Notes under the pieces: model-generated | Database searches by the model: none | What the model saw: the letters and a program-made list of their open reading frames with translations, nothing else | What the model was told of the DNA's origin: nothing | Position numbers and translations under genes: made by a program | Shown here: positions 33,036-43,131 of the stretch, one piece after another | How the letters are laid out: every line of letters begins with the position of its first letter | Position numbering within the stretch: the first letter of the stretch is position 1 | From: Sphaerospermopsis sp. SIO1G1 | GTDB lineage: Bacteria; Cyanobacteriota; Cyanobacteriia; Cyanobacteriales; Nostocaceae | DNA: 64,000 bases | NCBI GenBank assembly: GCA_010672785.1 | Contig: JAAHFX010000009.1 | Span: forward strand, 382,447-446,446 | Direction: 5' to 3'

Positions 33036-34562
33036 CTAAGCCCCCACAGCCTCCTTAGCTGCATACAAAACTTCAGCCGAAATATCATTAACTCCCCGTT
33101 CACGGGCAAACTTTTCAGTATTTCGCTTCACTTTCCCCCGGACAAAACCAGGAATTTTATTCAATTCTGCTAAACCATCTTTTGTCCAATTCAGATCAGA
33201 TTCGGAAGAAATTCCTTTAGTAATTACCTCTTTTGTATCGTGTCCACCAAAGATTTCTAATAGGTGATCTTCCATTCCCAAAGTAAAAGAATTGTAGATT
33301 AAATCGGTGATTTGATTTGTACCTTCATAACCCATAAATGGTTTATAACCAATGGGGAAATTTTGCACGTGAATGGGTGCTGCAATTACTCCACAGGGAA
33401 TGTCCAAACGTTTACCTACATGACGTTCCATCTGTGTTCCAAAAATTGCTGCTGGTTCTAAACGGGCGATCGCATCTCCAATTTCTCCATGATCTTCTGT
33501 AATTAAAATCTCATCGCAATATTCGCTCACCTGTTCTCTAAACCAGTCAGCATCATATTTACAATAAGTACCCGCCATTACTACTTTAATTCCCATTTCC
33601 CGTGAGAGAATTTTAGTAATCGCAGCAGCATGGGTATTATCACCAAAAACCACCGCTTTCTTACCTGTTAAATTCTGACAGTCAATGGAACGAGAAAACC
33701 AAGCAGCTTGGGAGACATATAAAGTCTGTTCATTGATAAATTCTTCATAGTCAACCTCTGCACCTTGGGTATTAATTACCTGTTGAATTTTGCGGATACA
33801 TCTGGCAGTTTCCACTACACCCATTGGGTTAATATCAACAAAAGGTGTACCAAATTGTTCTTGTAAATATTCCGCAGTTGTTAAACCAATTTCTCGATAA
33901 GGAACTAGATTAAACCATGCTTTTGGTAAGTTCTTTAAATCGTGAACTGAAGCACTTTCAGGAATTACTATATTTACTTCAATTCCCAAATCTGCCATTA
34001 ATTTCTTCAGTTCTGTACAGTCATGATTATGATGGAAACCTAAAGTGGAAATACCAATGATGTTAACCGAAGGATGAGCGGTTTTTTCTGTCGCTAATTC
34101 CTCTTTTTTACGGGCTTTTTCGATGTAGAATTTAACTATTTGTTGTAAGGTTCTGTCTGCTGCTTGTAGTTCGTTGTAGCGATAATGATTAACATCCGCC
34201 AACATCACATCACCCTGTGCTTCTAACTGCGCTCTTTCTACAAAGTTATGTAAATCTTCTTGTAAAATACTGGAAGTGCAGGTAGGAGTTAAAACGATTA
34301 AATCTGGATGTTCTTCCGCATCTTTGCGAGTGATATTATCTACTACCTTTTCTTGCGAACCACGAGCTAAAACGTGCCGATCTACAACGCTAGTTGTGAC
34401 TGGAGTAAAGTTCCTTTCCCTCGATAACATTGAACGCATAACGTTAAAATAATCATCTCCCAAGGGAGCGTGCATAATTGCGTGAACATTTTTAAAAGAA
34501 CTGGCAACCCGTAAAGTTCCAATGTGAGCAGGGCCTGCATACATCCAGTAAGCTAATTTCAT
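33036..34562 (-). CDS. chlB: Light-independent protochlorophyllide reductase subunit B
   Basis: 508 residues of the nitrogenase-like ChlB/BchB family. It begins MKLAYWMYAGPAHIGTLRVA; Asp36 in APLGDDYF is the unusual aspartate ligand of the NB-cluster. LTPTCTSSILQEDL and GISTLGFHHNHDC follow. The C-terminal PCP-red domain includes GLAELNKIPGFVRGK. With ChlN and ChlL, encoded elsewhere, it reduces protochlorophyllide in the dark. An AGGAGAAG ribosome site precedes the ATG. It stands alone with its own terminator. Confidence 0.98.
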   Translation of the reverse strand: MKLAYWMYAGPAHIGTLRVASSFKNVHAIMHAPLGDDYFNVMRSMLSRERNFTPVTTSVVDRHVLARGSQEKVVDNITRKDAEEHPDLIVLTPTCTSSILQEDLHNFVERAQLEAQGDVMLADVNHYRYNELQAADRTLQQIVKFYIEKARKKEELATEKTAHPSVNIIGISTLGFHHNHDCTELKKLMADLGIEVNIVIPESASVHDLKNLPKAWFNLVPYREIGLTTAEYLQEQFGTPFVDINPMGVVETARCIRKIQQVINTQGAEVDYEEFINEQTLYVSQAAWFSRSIDCQNLTGKKAVVFGDNTHAAAITKILSREMGIKVVMAGTYCKYDADWFREQVSEYCDEILITEDHGEIGDAIARLEPAAIFGTQMERHVGKRLDIPCGVIAAPIHVQNFPIGYKPFMGYEGTNQITDLIYNSFTLGMEDHLLEIFGGHDTKEVITKGISSESDLNWTKDGLAELNKIPGFVRGKVKRNTEKFARERGVNDISAEVLYAAKEAVGA

Positions 34563-34871
34563 TTATTCTTCTCCTGTGATAATTTCAGTAACTATGATTC
34601 TTCTATGATTAAATTGGATTTTCCCAAATATTTTGACTGTCAACAAATAAGCTTTTTTAAGTATAGGAGGGGAATTTTTAACTATTTTCAAAGATGATAA
34701 TTTCTCAAAAGTAGATATAGATAAGATTTCAGCTATAAATTAGGAAATATTGCAAAAGTTTAAGTCAACAAGTCTTAATATTTTGAAAAATATTTTTATC
34801 AGATTTTAGAGATATGTTAAGTATTATTTTTGCTATTATGTAGTCATGGTGTAATTATCCAGTAAAAAATT
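34563..34871. other. Divergent spacer chlB / Uma2 gene
   Basis: About 310 very AT-rich bases serving as the divergent promoter region. I see no repeat element, hairpin or recognisable operator here. Confidence 0.5.
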
Positions 34872-35552
34872 ATGGTAAAAATACCTTTTTCTCCTCCTTT
34901 ATTAACCAATGGTGATAAACTTAGTTGTTATGAATTTGAGCGTCGTTATAATAAAACACCTGAAGTTAAAAAAGCTGAATTAATTGAAGGAATTGTTTAT
35001 ATTATGCCTGCTGCTTTACGTTTCCGAAGTCATGGACAACCTCATGCTAGAATAACAGGATGGCTATTTAGTTATGAGGCTATTACGCCTGGTGTAGAAT
35101 TAGCAGTTGAACCTACAGTACGTTTAGATTTAGATAATGAACTCCAACCTGATGCAGTTTTGATTATTACACCAGAAGCAGGTGGACAAACGAGAATTAG
35201 TGAAGATGATTATATTGAAGGTGCGCCAGAATTAGTGGTAGAAATTGCTGCTAGTAGTACCGCGATTGATTTACATGGTAAAAAACAAGCTTATCGTCGT
35301 AATGGTGTTAAAGAATATATTGTTTGGCAAGTTTTAGATCAGAAATTAACTTGGTTTTGTTTAGAAAAAGGGGAATATTTAGAATTAAAACCTGATGAAA
35401 ATGGGATTTTGAAAAGTCGTGTTTTTCCAGGGTTATGGTTAGCTGTGAATGAGTTATTGACAGAAAATATGTCTGAAGTTTTGCAGATTTTAAAAAGTGG
35501 TTTACAGTCCGATGAATATGCAGAATTTATGAATAAATTAGGTAATGATTAG
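34872..35552 (+). CDS. Uma2-family (DUF820) putative nuclease
   Basis: 226 residues of the cyanobacteria-abundant Uma2 family, which has a PD-(D/E)XK fold. It starts with a GDKLSCYEFERRY segment; AELIEGIVYIMPAA supplies the conserved acidic residue. LQPDAVLIITPEAGG and APELVVEIAASSTAIDLHGK carry the D...ExA core, and KKQAYRRNGVKEYIVW the helix lysine. Cyanobacterial genomes carry many copies with largely unknown function; links to transposable elements or defence are proposed only by fold. Confidence 0.88.
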   Translation: MVKIPFSPPLLTNGDKLSCYEFERRYNKTPEVKKAELIEGIVYIMPAALRFRSHGQPHARITGWLFSYEAITPGVELAVEPTVRLDLDNELQPDAVLIITPEAGGQTRISEDDYIEGAPELVVEIAASSTAIDLHGKKQAYRRNGVKEYIVWQVLDQKLTWFCLEKGEYLELKPDENGILKSRVFPGLWLAVNELLTENMSEVLQILKSGLQSDEYAEFMNKLGND

Positions 35553-35628
35553 GGTTTTAAAAAACTTTTAGTTTTCGTATTTGCTACTTTGGGTCTTTGT
35601 TTGGCTGAGATGAAAATGTTACTAATAT

Positions 35629-38091
35629 TTAGTATGGGCCTAGAAATCTCTCCCCATCAAAATGAATTAAATGATCTGGCTGATCTGCAACCCAAACTTC
35701 TGTTTCCCAAGCAATTTCTCCTAAATATTTACTCATTTCCTTACGAGTAGGAAAAGCAGTTATAAAAACTAACCCTCTACTACTAGATTGAAAAATTTGT
35801 TTTAATTCATTATGTCGTTTAAGGTTTACTGGCCCATGACTGGTTACTGCTTCAATTAATATTAACCAGTCTTTTTGCTGATCATAAACGACTACATCCG
35901 GCATTTTTCCATGTGGATCTAATTCCAGTTTCATTTCTCTAAACTTTTGAGTTTCATTAATAAGAAATTTATCTCCAGCATCCCCTACATAAAGAATAAA
36001 ACCTCCTGGCGTAAATCGGGGACAAAATTTTTCTATAATGTCTTTGACTAAAGTATTCTGTCCACCTGATGATAAATAAATTGCTGTTCCATTAGGTAGT
36101 GTAACGGGTATTTGTGATATATTCTTCTTTTTATTTTGTAATAAGTTTTTAACAGAAGTTTTATAATTAGCAAGTGATTCTTGCCAACTTTCAGAATTAT
36201 AGTATTTAATTAATGATAGTGCTTTTGGTTGTAATTGATAACACCATTTAGGACTGTTAATTGGCCTGTCTGGTTGATCTGGATTTTCAATCACTAAACC
36301 CATTTGTACAAACTGGTGCATTCTTTGTCTTCTCACTGTTTCCCGTGTATTTGGTGCATATTGTTTACCATAGAAATCACGAAACCAATTCATCATTTCT
36401 GTAATTCTGCGTTTAGGTGCTGTTGCTTGATTCCAAGAAGTTGTAGGTTGAATATCTGCTAATGCAAGTAAACATAATGCTGATCTTTCATTTTGCTGTT
36501 CTTTTGGTGCAGAAATTTCTTTTAAAATAGTTAGTGCTTCTTGAATACGTTTACTAGCTTCAATTGCGTTGATGGTGTCACTCATAATTGATAAATTTTT
36601 ATGGACAAGATGATCTATTTTATCTTGATCAAATTCAGATTCATTAATATGACTACCTAATTTTATTAAATCATCTTGGCATGGATATTTAATTTTGCGT
36701 AAGTCTGTAGCGTTAACTTGTGTGTTACCACTAAAAAGTCGAAAGTATTGATCAAATAAAGTAGAATTGAGAAATGCTGTTAACCCTTTGGCTAAGTTGA
36801 CATTTATTCCCTTTCCTTTTCCATGATAATAGTTAAGATGATTCTCTATACCCAATACTGGATAATCCATAGAATCAGATACAGCAGCGACAACACGACG
36901 TTTTTCTTCTTTGGCAGAAAATCTTTTAATTACAACATAACAACCTTGGGGGATTAACCATTTTTGTGTTTCTTGATTTTGAATAATAGCAATTGATTTT
37001 TTGGGATTTTGGGGAGGAAATACAACTTTTCCTAGTTGAATAGATTCTGGATAAATTAGGGGAACTGTTTGATCATTTAAGGAGTCTCTTAAAGCTGATT
37101 TGAGACGAAAATCTACAACTGGACCGGTGGAAATTTCTAAACCTAATTCTTCTAAGGTAGATGTAAATTTATCCATTTGTAATCTGATAGTATCTACCAA
37201 AGAGTTAGTAGTAATATGTATAAATTTATCAGGGTCATTTTTGTTGATAACTTGACTGTATGGAATAATTCTGATTTCTGATACTTGATCTAATTCTGTT
37301 CCTGAGTTAATGCTTATTTGCATATAATTATCTTTATTATTTTTATTGATAGCATGAAAAATAATATTTTCTTGAATGATACTATCTTCAGCAAACACTA
37401 AATAACGACTGTCAAAAAGATGAATTTTTTGCAGTGCCATTTTTTGTAAAAATGCTTGACGAAATGGGCGAAAATACGCACCGTTGCAGAAACTTCTGGG
37501 GGTAATTGCTACTATTTCACCATTTTCTGCAAGTTGTAACATAGTCAGCCAAACAAATGCACTATATAAGTTTACTGTTTCAATTCCTATTTGTGATAAA
37601 ATTTTTCTCTCAATTGATTTACTATTAATTTTTTTGTAAGGTGGATTGAGAACTGCGTGGGTGAAATTTTGATGTTTATGAGAAAATAGAGGTAAATTAT
37701 TTTCTTGTATACTATTTATAAAATTGGAGTTGTGCAAACAATAATCTGCTTGAATTCCAAATTGTTGCAAAGATTTACAACATTCTTGGAGACATTTTTC
37801 TAAAGATGAAACAAAGGTAGATTCTATTTCATAAGCTGTAAGCAAACAACTTTGAATTTGATTAGGATTGCTCAATAATCTTTCTACAAAAGCAGCAGTT
37901 AATATTCCAACACCAGCACCAGGATCAAGTAAACTAATATGGCCAGATAAGTTATTAAATTGTCTAGCCATAAATATACTAACTGTAGCAGGAGTGAGAA
38001 ATTGACCTAATTCACTTCTGCCTTTTAGATTTAAGTTGGATAATAAATTTAATCTGTTGATATTTGTAAAACTTGTCAGGTCAGAAATCAT
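35629..38091 (-). CDS. Fused Eco57I-like methyltransferase and BsuBI/PstI endonuclease
   Basis: 820 residues from the ATG at 38089-38091; a TTG at 38112 would add seven. The N-terminal half is an adenine methyltransferase: ELGQFLTP (motif X), LLDPGAGVGILTAAF (motif I, 56-62), and LNPPYKK (motif IV NPPY, 149-152). A target-recognition-like middle follows. The C-terminal 180 residues match BsuBI/PstI endonucleases: QNTLVKDIIEKFCPRFTPGG, then KMPDVVVYDQQKDWLILIEA and VTSHGPV, giving a PD...ExV active site. Classical BsuBI/PstI systems keep the two activities in separate proteins. It starts 36 bases after the UPF0182 stop codon on the same strand and may share its transcript. Confidence 0.88.
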   Translation of the reverse strand: MISDLTSFTNINRLNLLSNLNLKGRSELGQFLTPATVSIFMARQFNNLSGHISLLDPGAGVGILTAAFVERLLSNPNQIQSCLLTAYEIESTFVSSLEKCLQECCKSLQQFGIQADYCLHNSNFINSIQENNLPLFSHKHQNFTHAVLNPPYKKINSKSIERKILSQIGIETVNLYSAFVWLTMLQLAENGEIVAITPRSFCNGAYFRPFRQAFLQKMALQKIHLFDSRYLVFAEDSIIQENIIFHAINKNNKDNYMQISINSGTELDQVSEIRIIPYSQVINKNDPDKFIHITTNSLVDTIRLQMDKFTSTLEELGLEISTGPVVDFRLKSALRDSLNDQTVPLIYPESIQLGKVVFPPQNPKKSIAIIQNQETQKWLIPQGCYVVIKRFSAKEEKRRVVAAVSDSMDYPVLGIENHLNYYHGKGKGINVNLAKGLTAFLNSTLFDQYFRLFSGNTQVNATDLRKIKYPCQDDLIKLGSHINESEFDQDKIDHLVHKNLSIMSDTINAIEASKRIQEALTILKEISAPKEQQNERSALCLLALADIQPTTSWNQATAPKRRITEMMNWFRDFYGKQYAPNTRETVRRQRMHQFVQMGLVIENPDQPDRPINSPKWCYQLQPKALSLIKYYNSESWQESLANYKTSVKNLLQNKKKNISQIPVTLPNGTAIYLSSGGQNTLVKDIIEKFCPRFTPGGFILYVGDAGDKFLINETQKFREMKLELDPHGKMPDVVVYDQQKDWLILIEAVTSHGPVNLKRHNELKQIFQSSSRGLVFITAFPTRKEMSKYLGEIAWETEVWVADQPDHLIHFDGERFLGPY

Positions 38092-38127
38092 TGCATAACT
38101 TAATTTAATCAAACGAAAAACTAACTA

Positions 38128-41100
38128 TTAATTCGCTGAAGTTTCTGTTTCCGTAGGAATAGTCAGTAGTTCTGGTACTACTTCCTCTGGAACTTCCACA
38201 GGACGAATAATAGCTGGTGCGGGTGTTACTTCTGGTTTAAATATTCCTTCTAATGCTTGTTCTAAACTTCGTGCCATGACAATGCGATTTTCATAAGCTA
38301 CCACAACTCTAACTAAAGTGGGCAAACTATTTTGAGTTGCTTCTATATAAATTGGTTCAACATATAATAGAGATTGTTCAATGGGAACAATTAAAAGATT
38401 ACCTTGAATGACTCTTGAACCTTGACGATTCCATAAAGATATTTGTTGAGAAATTACCGGATCTTGGTTTATTCTAGCTTCAATTTGTTCTGGCCCATAA
38501 ATCAATCTTTCTTTAGGAAAATTGTATAACAGTAATTTACCGTAGTTTTCACCATCAGAACGAGCAGCTAACCAAGCTGTTAAATTATTTCTTTGTTTTG
38601 GTGTGTAGGGAAGTAATAAAATAAATTCTTCAAAATTAACATTAGGGAGACTGGTAATTAAATAGTAAGGTTCGATTTGCCGAGTTTCAGTACCATATAT
38701 TTCGTTAGGAATTTGCCATTGATCTTCTCGGTTATAAAATACTTGTGGGTTTGTGATATGGTAAATCATTAACTGCTCAGATTGAATTTTGAAAAAGTCT
38801 ACCGGATAGCGGATATGACTACGCAAATTCTCTGGCATTTCTGCTAGGGGTTTAAACATTTGTGGAAATATTTGTGACCAAGCATTGATTAATGGATCAT
38901 TTGGTTCTGCAATATAAAAATCAACTGTACCATTGTAAGCATCAATTATAACTTTAACAGAGTTACGAATATAGTTTATACCTTCACTGTTTTGTTCTGA
39001 ATAGGGATAGCGATCGCTAATTGTGTAAGCATCTACTATCCAATAAAGATAATTTTTATCATGGGGAAATTTTTCTTGTTTCGGATCGGGGTTTGTATCA
39101 GCAGTGACTAAATAAGGTTCACTATCAAATTTTAAAAATGGGGCAATGCTGCTAATTCTTTCTTTAATATTACGACGAAATAATACTTTGGTTTCTGGTA
39201 AAAAATCTCTGGTAAATATCATCCGCCAATCTTTTAAATAATTAGCAAATAGCCATCTACGCCACAGTGAACCAATGTTAATTCCTCCTGCACCATCATA
39301 GCTAGTATAAACATTATCGCTACCACTGGGATAGTCTAATTCTTTAACTTTTGTCCCAGTCATAACGTGAGTATTAGAAATTTCTCCGTAATAAATGCGT
39401 GGTTCACCAATAGGAATACTATCTCGAATTGCCTGACTAGAAGTAGTTAAAGCGCTATCATTGCCACTAATATCTTTAACAAAGTATTCTGGTAAACCAC
39501 CAGCAGCAACGGTATTAACTGGACTCATGGTAAAACCATAACCGTGGGTGTAAACAAAATTGCGGTTTACCCATGTCTGCGCTTGTTCTGGTACAGCATC
39601 ATAATCTAATTCTCTAGCGGCAATTAATACCTGTCTTTTTTCTGTGCTGCGGTTTGTGTTTTCGTTAGGTTCGGTTTTGATAATATAACGATCAATATCG
39701 GCATCAGGAAAGCGGTAATAAGGACGAATTTGTTGTAATTGTCGGTTGGTTTTTAAAAGTGGTTTTTGATCCCATAAGCGAATATTTCTAATAGTTAAAT
39801 CATTAGCTTTGATATCTGCTCTGCTTAATTCATCTTTGGGATTAAAAGTTTGATCGTCAATTGCTTCTAAATCAAATGCTTTACGGGTGAGGTTAATAGT
39901 TCTTTCTATGTATGGTGTTTCCCGTTGAATTTCATTGGGTTGAACAATCACAAATTGGACAATTCCCGGAATTATAAAATCTCCAGTAATTACGAGAATT
40001 AAATAACCAAAAACACTATATAATGCCCATTTATGATGAGGAGATTTATGTTTATAAAAGATAGTTTGTGATAGTAAATAAAAGGTGATTACTACAGCTA
40101 AAACACATAATATTGTATCCGCTGGTAGTTCTGCCATCACATCCGTAAAACTAGCACCAAAACTTACCCCACGGGGAGAATAAACCAGTTCATAACGACT
40201 TAACCAATAACTAAAAGCTACCATTAGCATTGAGTAGCTACCCAAAGCTAATAAATGGCGTTTTTGCTGTGCAGAAAACCCTGGAAAAATTCCCTGACTG
40301 AGACTATCACCTGATAAAAGATATGTTAAAGCAACTGCAATCAAACCATAAAAAGATAATCCTATTAACCAAAAAGCTAATAATTCCCAAAGTGGTAGAG
40401 AAAATATATAAAAACTAATATCTTGGTTGAATAAAGGTTCTGTATGATTGAATGGTAAAGAATGAAAATGTAATAGTATCTTATCCCAGTTTTTAGATAC
40501 CATCCAACCAAAACCAAGACTGAAGATAATAGCGATCGCCCACAAAAATAACTGAGTATACATTAACAGTGCGATCGCCATAATTAATGCTAAAACTATA
40601 TACTCATATTGGGAAAAAATTTTTATAATTAAATCCCCAACTATTTGAGGTCGTAATAAAATAGTAATTGGTGAACTAACTTGATTAATTTCTTCTTGCC
40701 AATAACTTAGACCTACCTTTCCATAATGAGTAATTATCAGTCCTAATAAAACACTTAGAATTAAAATTATCGGTACTAACCACCTTAATCTTAGACTTTT
40801 AGATCCACCTGCAAGTAATTTTTGTTTGTTATTACGATCATACTGAGGACTTAAGAAAACTGCTATTTCTTGACTCAGTCCTGTATTTTCTAATCTAGCA
40901 GGTTCACTTTTAATAAATTTGTGATATTTCCAACGTTTAGCTAAAATTAAGTTACCTAATAAGTAGCTTAAACTAATCACAGAAACACTTAAAAATAAAA
41001 TACTTTGAGTGGTTTTCCTCAATAAAAAAGATTGTAAATAACCAACTTCGTGAAACCAAAAGGTTTCTGCTCCCAAATAAGAGGAAATACTCAGGATCAA

Positions 41101-41151
41101 CCACAAACCTAAAGAAAAAAGAATAACTCTCAACCACAGTTTTATATCCAT
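38128..41151 (-). CDS. UPF0182 family membrane protein
   Basis: 1007 residues. About seven transmembrane helices in the first 300 residues (WLRVILFSLGLWLILSISSY at the start) are followed by a large extracytoplasmic domain. Conserved UPF0182 stretches include WVNRNFVYTHGYGFTMSPVN, RIYYGEISNTHVMTGT, YTISDRYPYS, and IRYPVDFFKIQSEQL with MIYHITNP. The C-terminus is proline/glutamate-rich. The family is widespread in cyanobacteria and actinobacteria without a known function. Length is normal. Confidence 0.93.
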   Translation of the reverse strand: MDIKLWLRVILFSLGLWLILSISSYLGAETFWFHEVGYLQSFLLRKTTQSILFLSVSVISLSYLLGNLILAKRWKYHKFIKSEPARLENTGLSQEIAVFLSPQYDRNNKQKLLAGGSKSLRLRWLVPIILILSVLLGLIITHYGKVGLSYWQEEINQVSSPITILLRPQIVGDLIIKIFSQYEYIVLALIMAIALLMYTQLFLWAIAIIFSLGFGWMVSKNWDKILLHFHSLPFNHTEPLFNQDISFYIFSLPLWELLAFWLIGLSFYGLIAVALTYLLSGDSLSQGIFPGFSAQQKRHLLALGSYSMLMVAFSYWLSRYELVYSPRGVSFGASFTDVMAELPADTILCVLAVVITFYLLSQTIFYKHKSPHHKWALYSVFGYLILVITGDFIIPGIVQFVIVQPNEIQRETPYIERTINLTRKAFDLEAIDDQTFNPKDELSRADIKANDLTIRNIRLWDQKPLLKTNRQLQQIRPYYRFPDADIDRYIIKTEPNENTNRSTEKRQVLIAARELDYDAVPEQAQTWVNRNFVYTHGYGFTMSPVNTVAAGGLPEYFVKDISGNDSALTTSSQAIRDSIPIGEPRIYYGEISNTHVMTGTKVKELDYPSGSDNVYTSYDGAGGINIGSLWRRWLFANYLKDWRMIFTRDFLPETKVLFRRNIKERISSIAPFLKFDSEPYLVTADTNPDPKQEKFPHDKNYLYWIVDAYTISDRYPYSEQNSEGINYIRNSVKVIIDAYNGTVDFYIAEPNDPLINAWSQIFPQMFKPLAEMPENLRSHIRYPVDFFKIQSEQLMIYHITNPQVFYNREDQWQIPNEIYGTETRQIEPYYLITSLPNVNFEEFILLLPYTPKQRNNLTAWLAARSDGENYGKLLLYNFPKERLIYGPEQIEARINQDPVISQQISLWNRQGSRVIQGNLLIVPIEQSLLYVEPIYIEATQNSLPTLVRVVVAYENRIVMARSLEQALEGIFKPEVTPAPAIIRPVEVPEEVVPELLTIPTETETSAN

Positions 41152-41541
41152 TTTTCTATGAAAAAACCAATTAATTTCAAATTAATAAATAACTGATTAG
41201 GACTTACGCATTTTCACAAAATGCTGGATTTTGATATTGCTGCCTGAGATCGCAATTACAATATATGCAGTAGGTTTTGCGTAAGTTCTCCTGATAACTG
41301 ATAGAGCAAATTTCGTTGCTGTGAGGTACAAACCATAATAATGAAACTCTTGTGGGGTGGGTATCTTGCCCGCCAACGATGTACCTCATTACACCGGAAA
41401 ATGCTGTAACTGATAACTGACAACTGATATTAATGGTTAGTTACCTAATATGCAAAATTTAGGTAAAAAAACCTCATAACCCTGAATCCATATCAGAAAT
41501 ACCGACTGGTAATTGAGCATTACAAGTACAGTAGAGCCATA
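41152..41541. other. Intergenic region with MITE-like element
   Basis: No gene. Contains a GGACTTACGC-type element (41198-41292), the common phrase GGGTGGGTATCTTGCCCGCC (41353-41372) and a short TGATAACTGACAACTGA repeat at about 41408-41428. Confidence 0.6.
41198..41292. mobile_element. MITE-like element, GGACTTACGCA family (copy 4)
   Basis: Left end TAGGACTTACGCATTTTCAC and right end TTTTGCGTAAGTTCTCCT are inverted repeats around a unique interior of about 65 bases. Confidence 0.65.
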
Positions 41542-43080
41542 TTAATTCCAATTACCTACGATTGTGAAAGCAGACCAATAATATGGATGAGATAGATCAA
41601 TTCTACCGGAATTAATCAACTCTGGAGGAAGAGGAATGGATCTTTCTGGAGATAGGTATAATTTTTGGTCTGTTATCCGTACATCTTTTTTCAACATTCC
41701 TAACTGAGCTTGTCTGAGAGATTCTGAACGCAAACCGATATTATTTAATTCTTCATAAAATTTAGTCATCAGAGCTAAAGAACCTTGATCACTAACGTAC
41801 CATAAACTACCTAAAACTGATTTCACTCCCGCTTGTATAGATAAACCAGAAAATCCTAATTCAGCTTCATTACTACCCAGCGCAGTTCTACAAGCACTTA
41901 AAACTAACATTTCTACTTTAGGATCTTGGTTCCATCCTAATTCCTGAGAAAGTTGTTTAATTTGATCTAAACGTATTTTCTGATTCCAAAGTTGAATGTA
42001 AGAATTACTCACATTTCCGGGTTTAAAATCTCCATGAGTAGCAAAGTGAACAATCCCAAAATGTTGTTGACTACTTCTTTGTGCTAAGTTTTCTACGGTA
42101 GATTCTTGATCTAATAATGTTTGACTTTGATTACGCCAAATGTCTCTACCTACTGTTTGTATTTCTAATGGTACAGATGGTAATGCTTGTTGACCTTCTG
42201 TACTTTGAGATACTCCTAAAGCTATCATATCAGATTCCAGGATGGGAACATAACTAGTATCTGTTAAGCTAAAACTAGGTATCAAACCCACGCTATATTT
42301 TTCAATCAAAAATTCTTCACCATCATAAAAAGCAGCTACCGGCAGAGTTCTTAAACCTTTGCCCATACAGAATATCAGATTATTAATTTTATTGATTGCT
42401 AAGACTGGTTCAATAGGTTTAATGATCCAATTATAAAGTTGTTTAGCACTAGTTTCATAGGCTTTATTTCGTTTGTCTGTAACTTTAAAACGAAATTCCC
42501 TGGCAACTTTTTCTAACTCTTTTTGGTTAGCTTCTTTGACAAATGTTCTAAATATATCCCCAATTTTATATTGATTTACTTGTGCTATTTTAAATTGTTG
42601 ATGGAATTGCTGTTTTTTCCAATTTTTCGTTTCATTCAATAAATCTTTTTCGTCTGGTTTAGGTGGCACTAAAATTAAACTCAGTTGATCTTTTAAGGAA
42701 GTGACATACAGAACAGCAGCATTTGTTCCAGTTAATTTTGATAATTTATCAAGTTGATCCGCAATGTCTGAATATGAACTAATTTCTCCAAAAAAGGGAG
42801 TCCCCAAATGTTCACTATATTCTACCGCTTGAAGTTCTTCAAACTGCTCTATCCCTTCCTCTGGTGTTGTACTCGAGAAGTTATTGTTAAATTCTATATC
42901 ATCAACAACAGGTGTATTAGTTGTTTCATTAGTCTCTATGTTAATTTCCTGGGTATCTATATTTGTAATATCTGATTGGTTTCCTGTTTGCGCTTGCACT
43001 GATTTCCAGAGAAATAAACTTAAAAGCACTGACAAAAAAATGGATATAAATCTCTTAATTTTCACCCTTTTTATCCTCAC
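41542..43080 (-). CDS. Secreted CHAT-domain protein (caspase-like)
   Basis: 512 residues. The signal peptide ends near residue 30 (SIFLSVLLSLFLWKSVQAQ). An acidic, Asn/Thr-rich segment follows, then a region of about 130-230 with a helical dimer-like pattern. A CHAT domain spans about 245-510: LPVAAFYDGEEFLIEKYSVG, HFATHGDF (catalytic His349), LSACRTALG (catalytic Cys397) and VLGSLWYVSD. The dyad is intact. Unlike most CHAT proteins it has no TPR array. It lies 51 bases downstream of a barrel-like gene on the same strand, suggesting a paired envelope function. Confidence 0.88.
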   Translation of the reverse strand: MRIKRVKIKRFISIFLSVLLSLFLWKSVQAQTGNQSDITNIDTQEINIETNETTNTPVVDDIEFNNNFSSTTPEEGIEQFEELQAVEYSEHLGTPFFGEISSYSDIADQLDKLSKLTGTNAAVLYVTSLKDQLSLILVPPKPDEKDLLNETKNWKKQQFHQQFKIAQVNQYKIGDIFRTFVKEANQKELEKVAREFRFKVTDKRNKAYETSAKQLYNWIIKPIEPVLAINKINNLIFCMGKGLRTLPVAAFYDGEEFLIEKYSVGLIPSFSLTDTSYVPILESDMIALGVSQSTEGQQALPSVPLEIQTVGRDIWRNQSQTLLDQESTVENLAQRSSQQHFGIVHFATHGDFKPGNVSNSYIQLWNQKIRLDQIKQLSQELGWNQDPKVEMLVLSACRTALGSNEAELGFSGLSIQAGVKSVLGSLWYVSDQGSLALMTKFYEELNNIGLRSESLRQAQLGMLKKDVRITDQKLYLSPERSIPLPPELINSGRIDLSHPYYWSAFTIVGNWN

Positions 43081-43131
43081 ATTTATACAAAACCTGCAAT
43101 TTATTAATTGTTAAAATCTCTCGCAAATATC

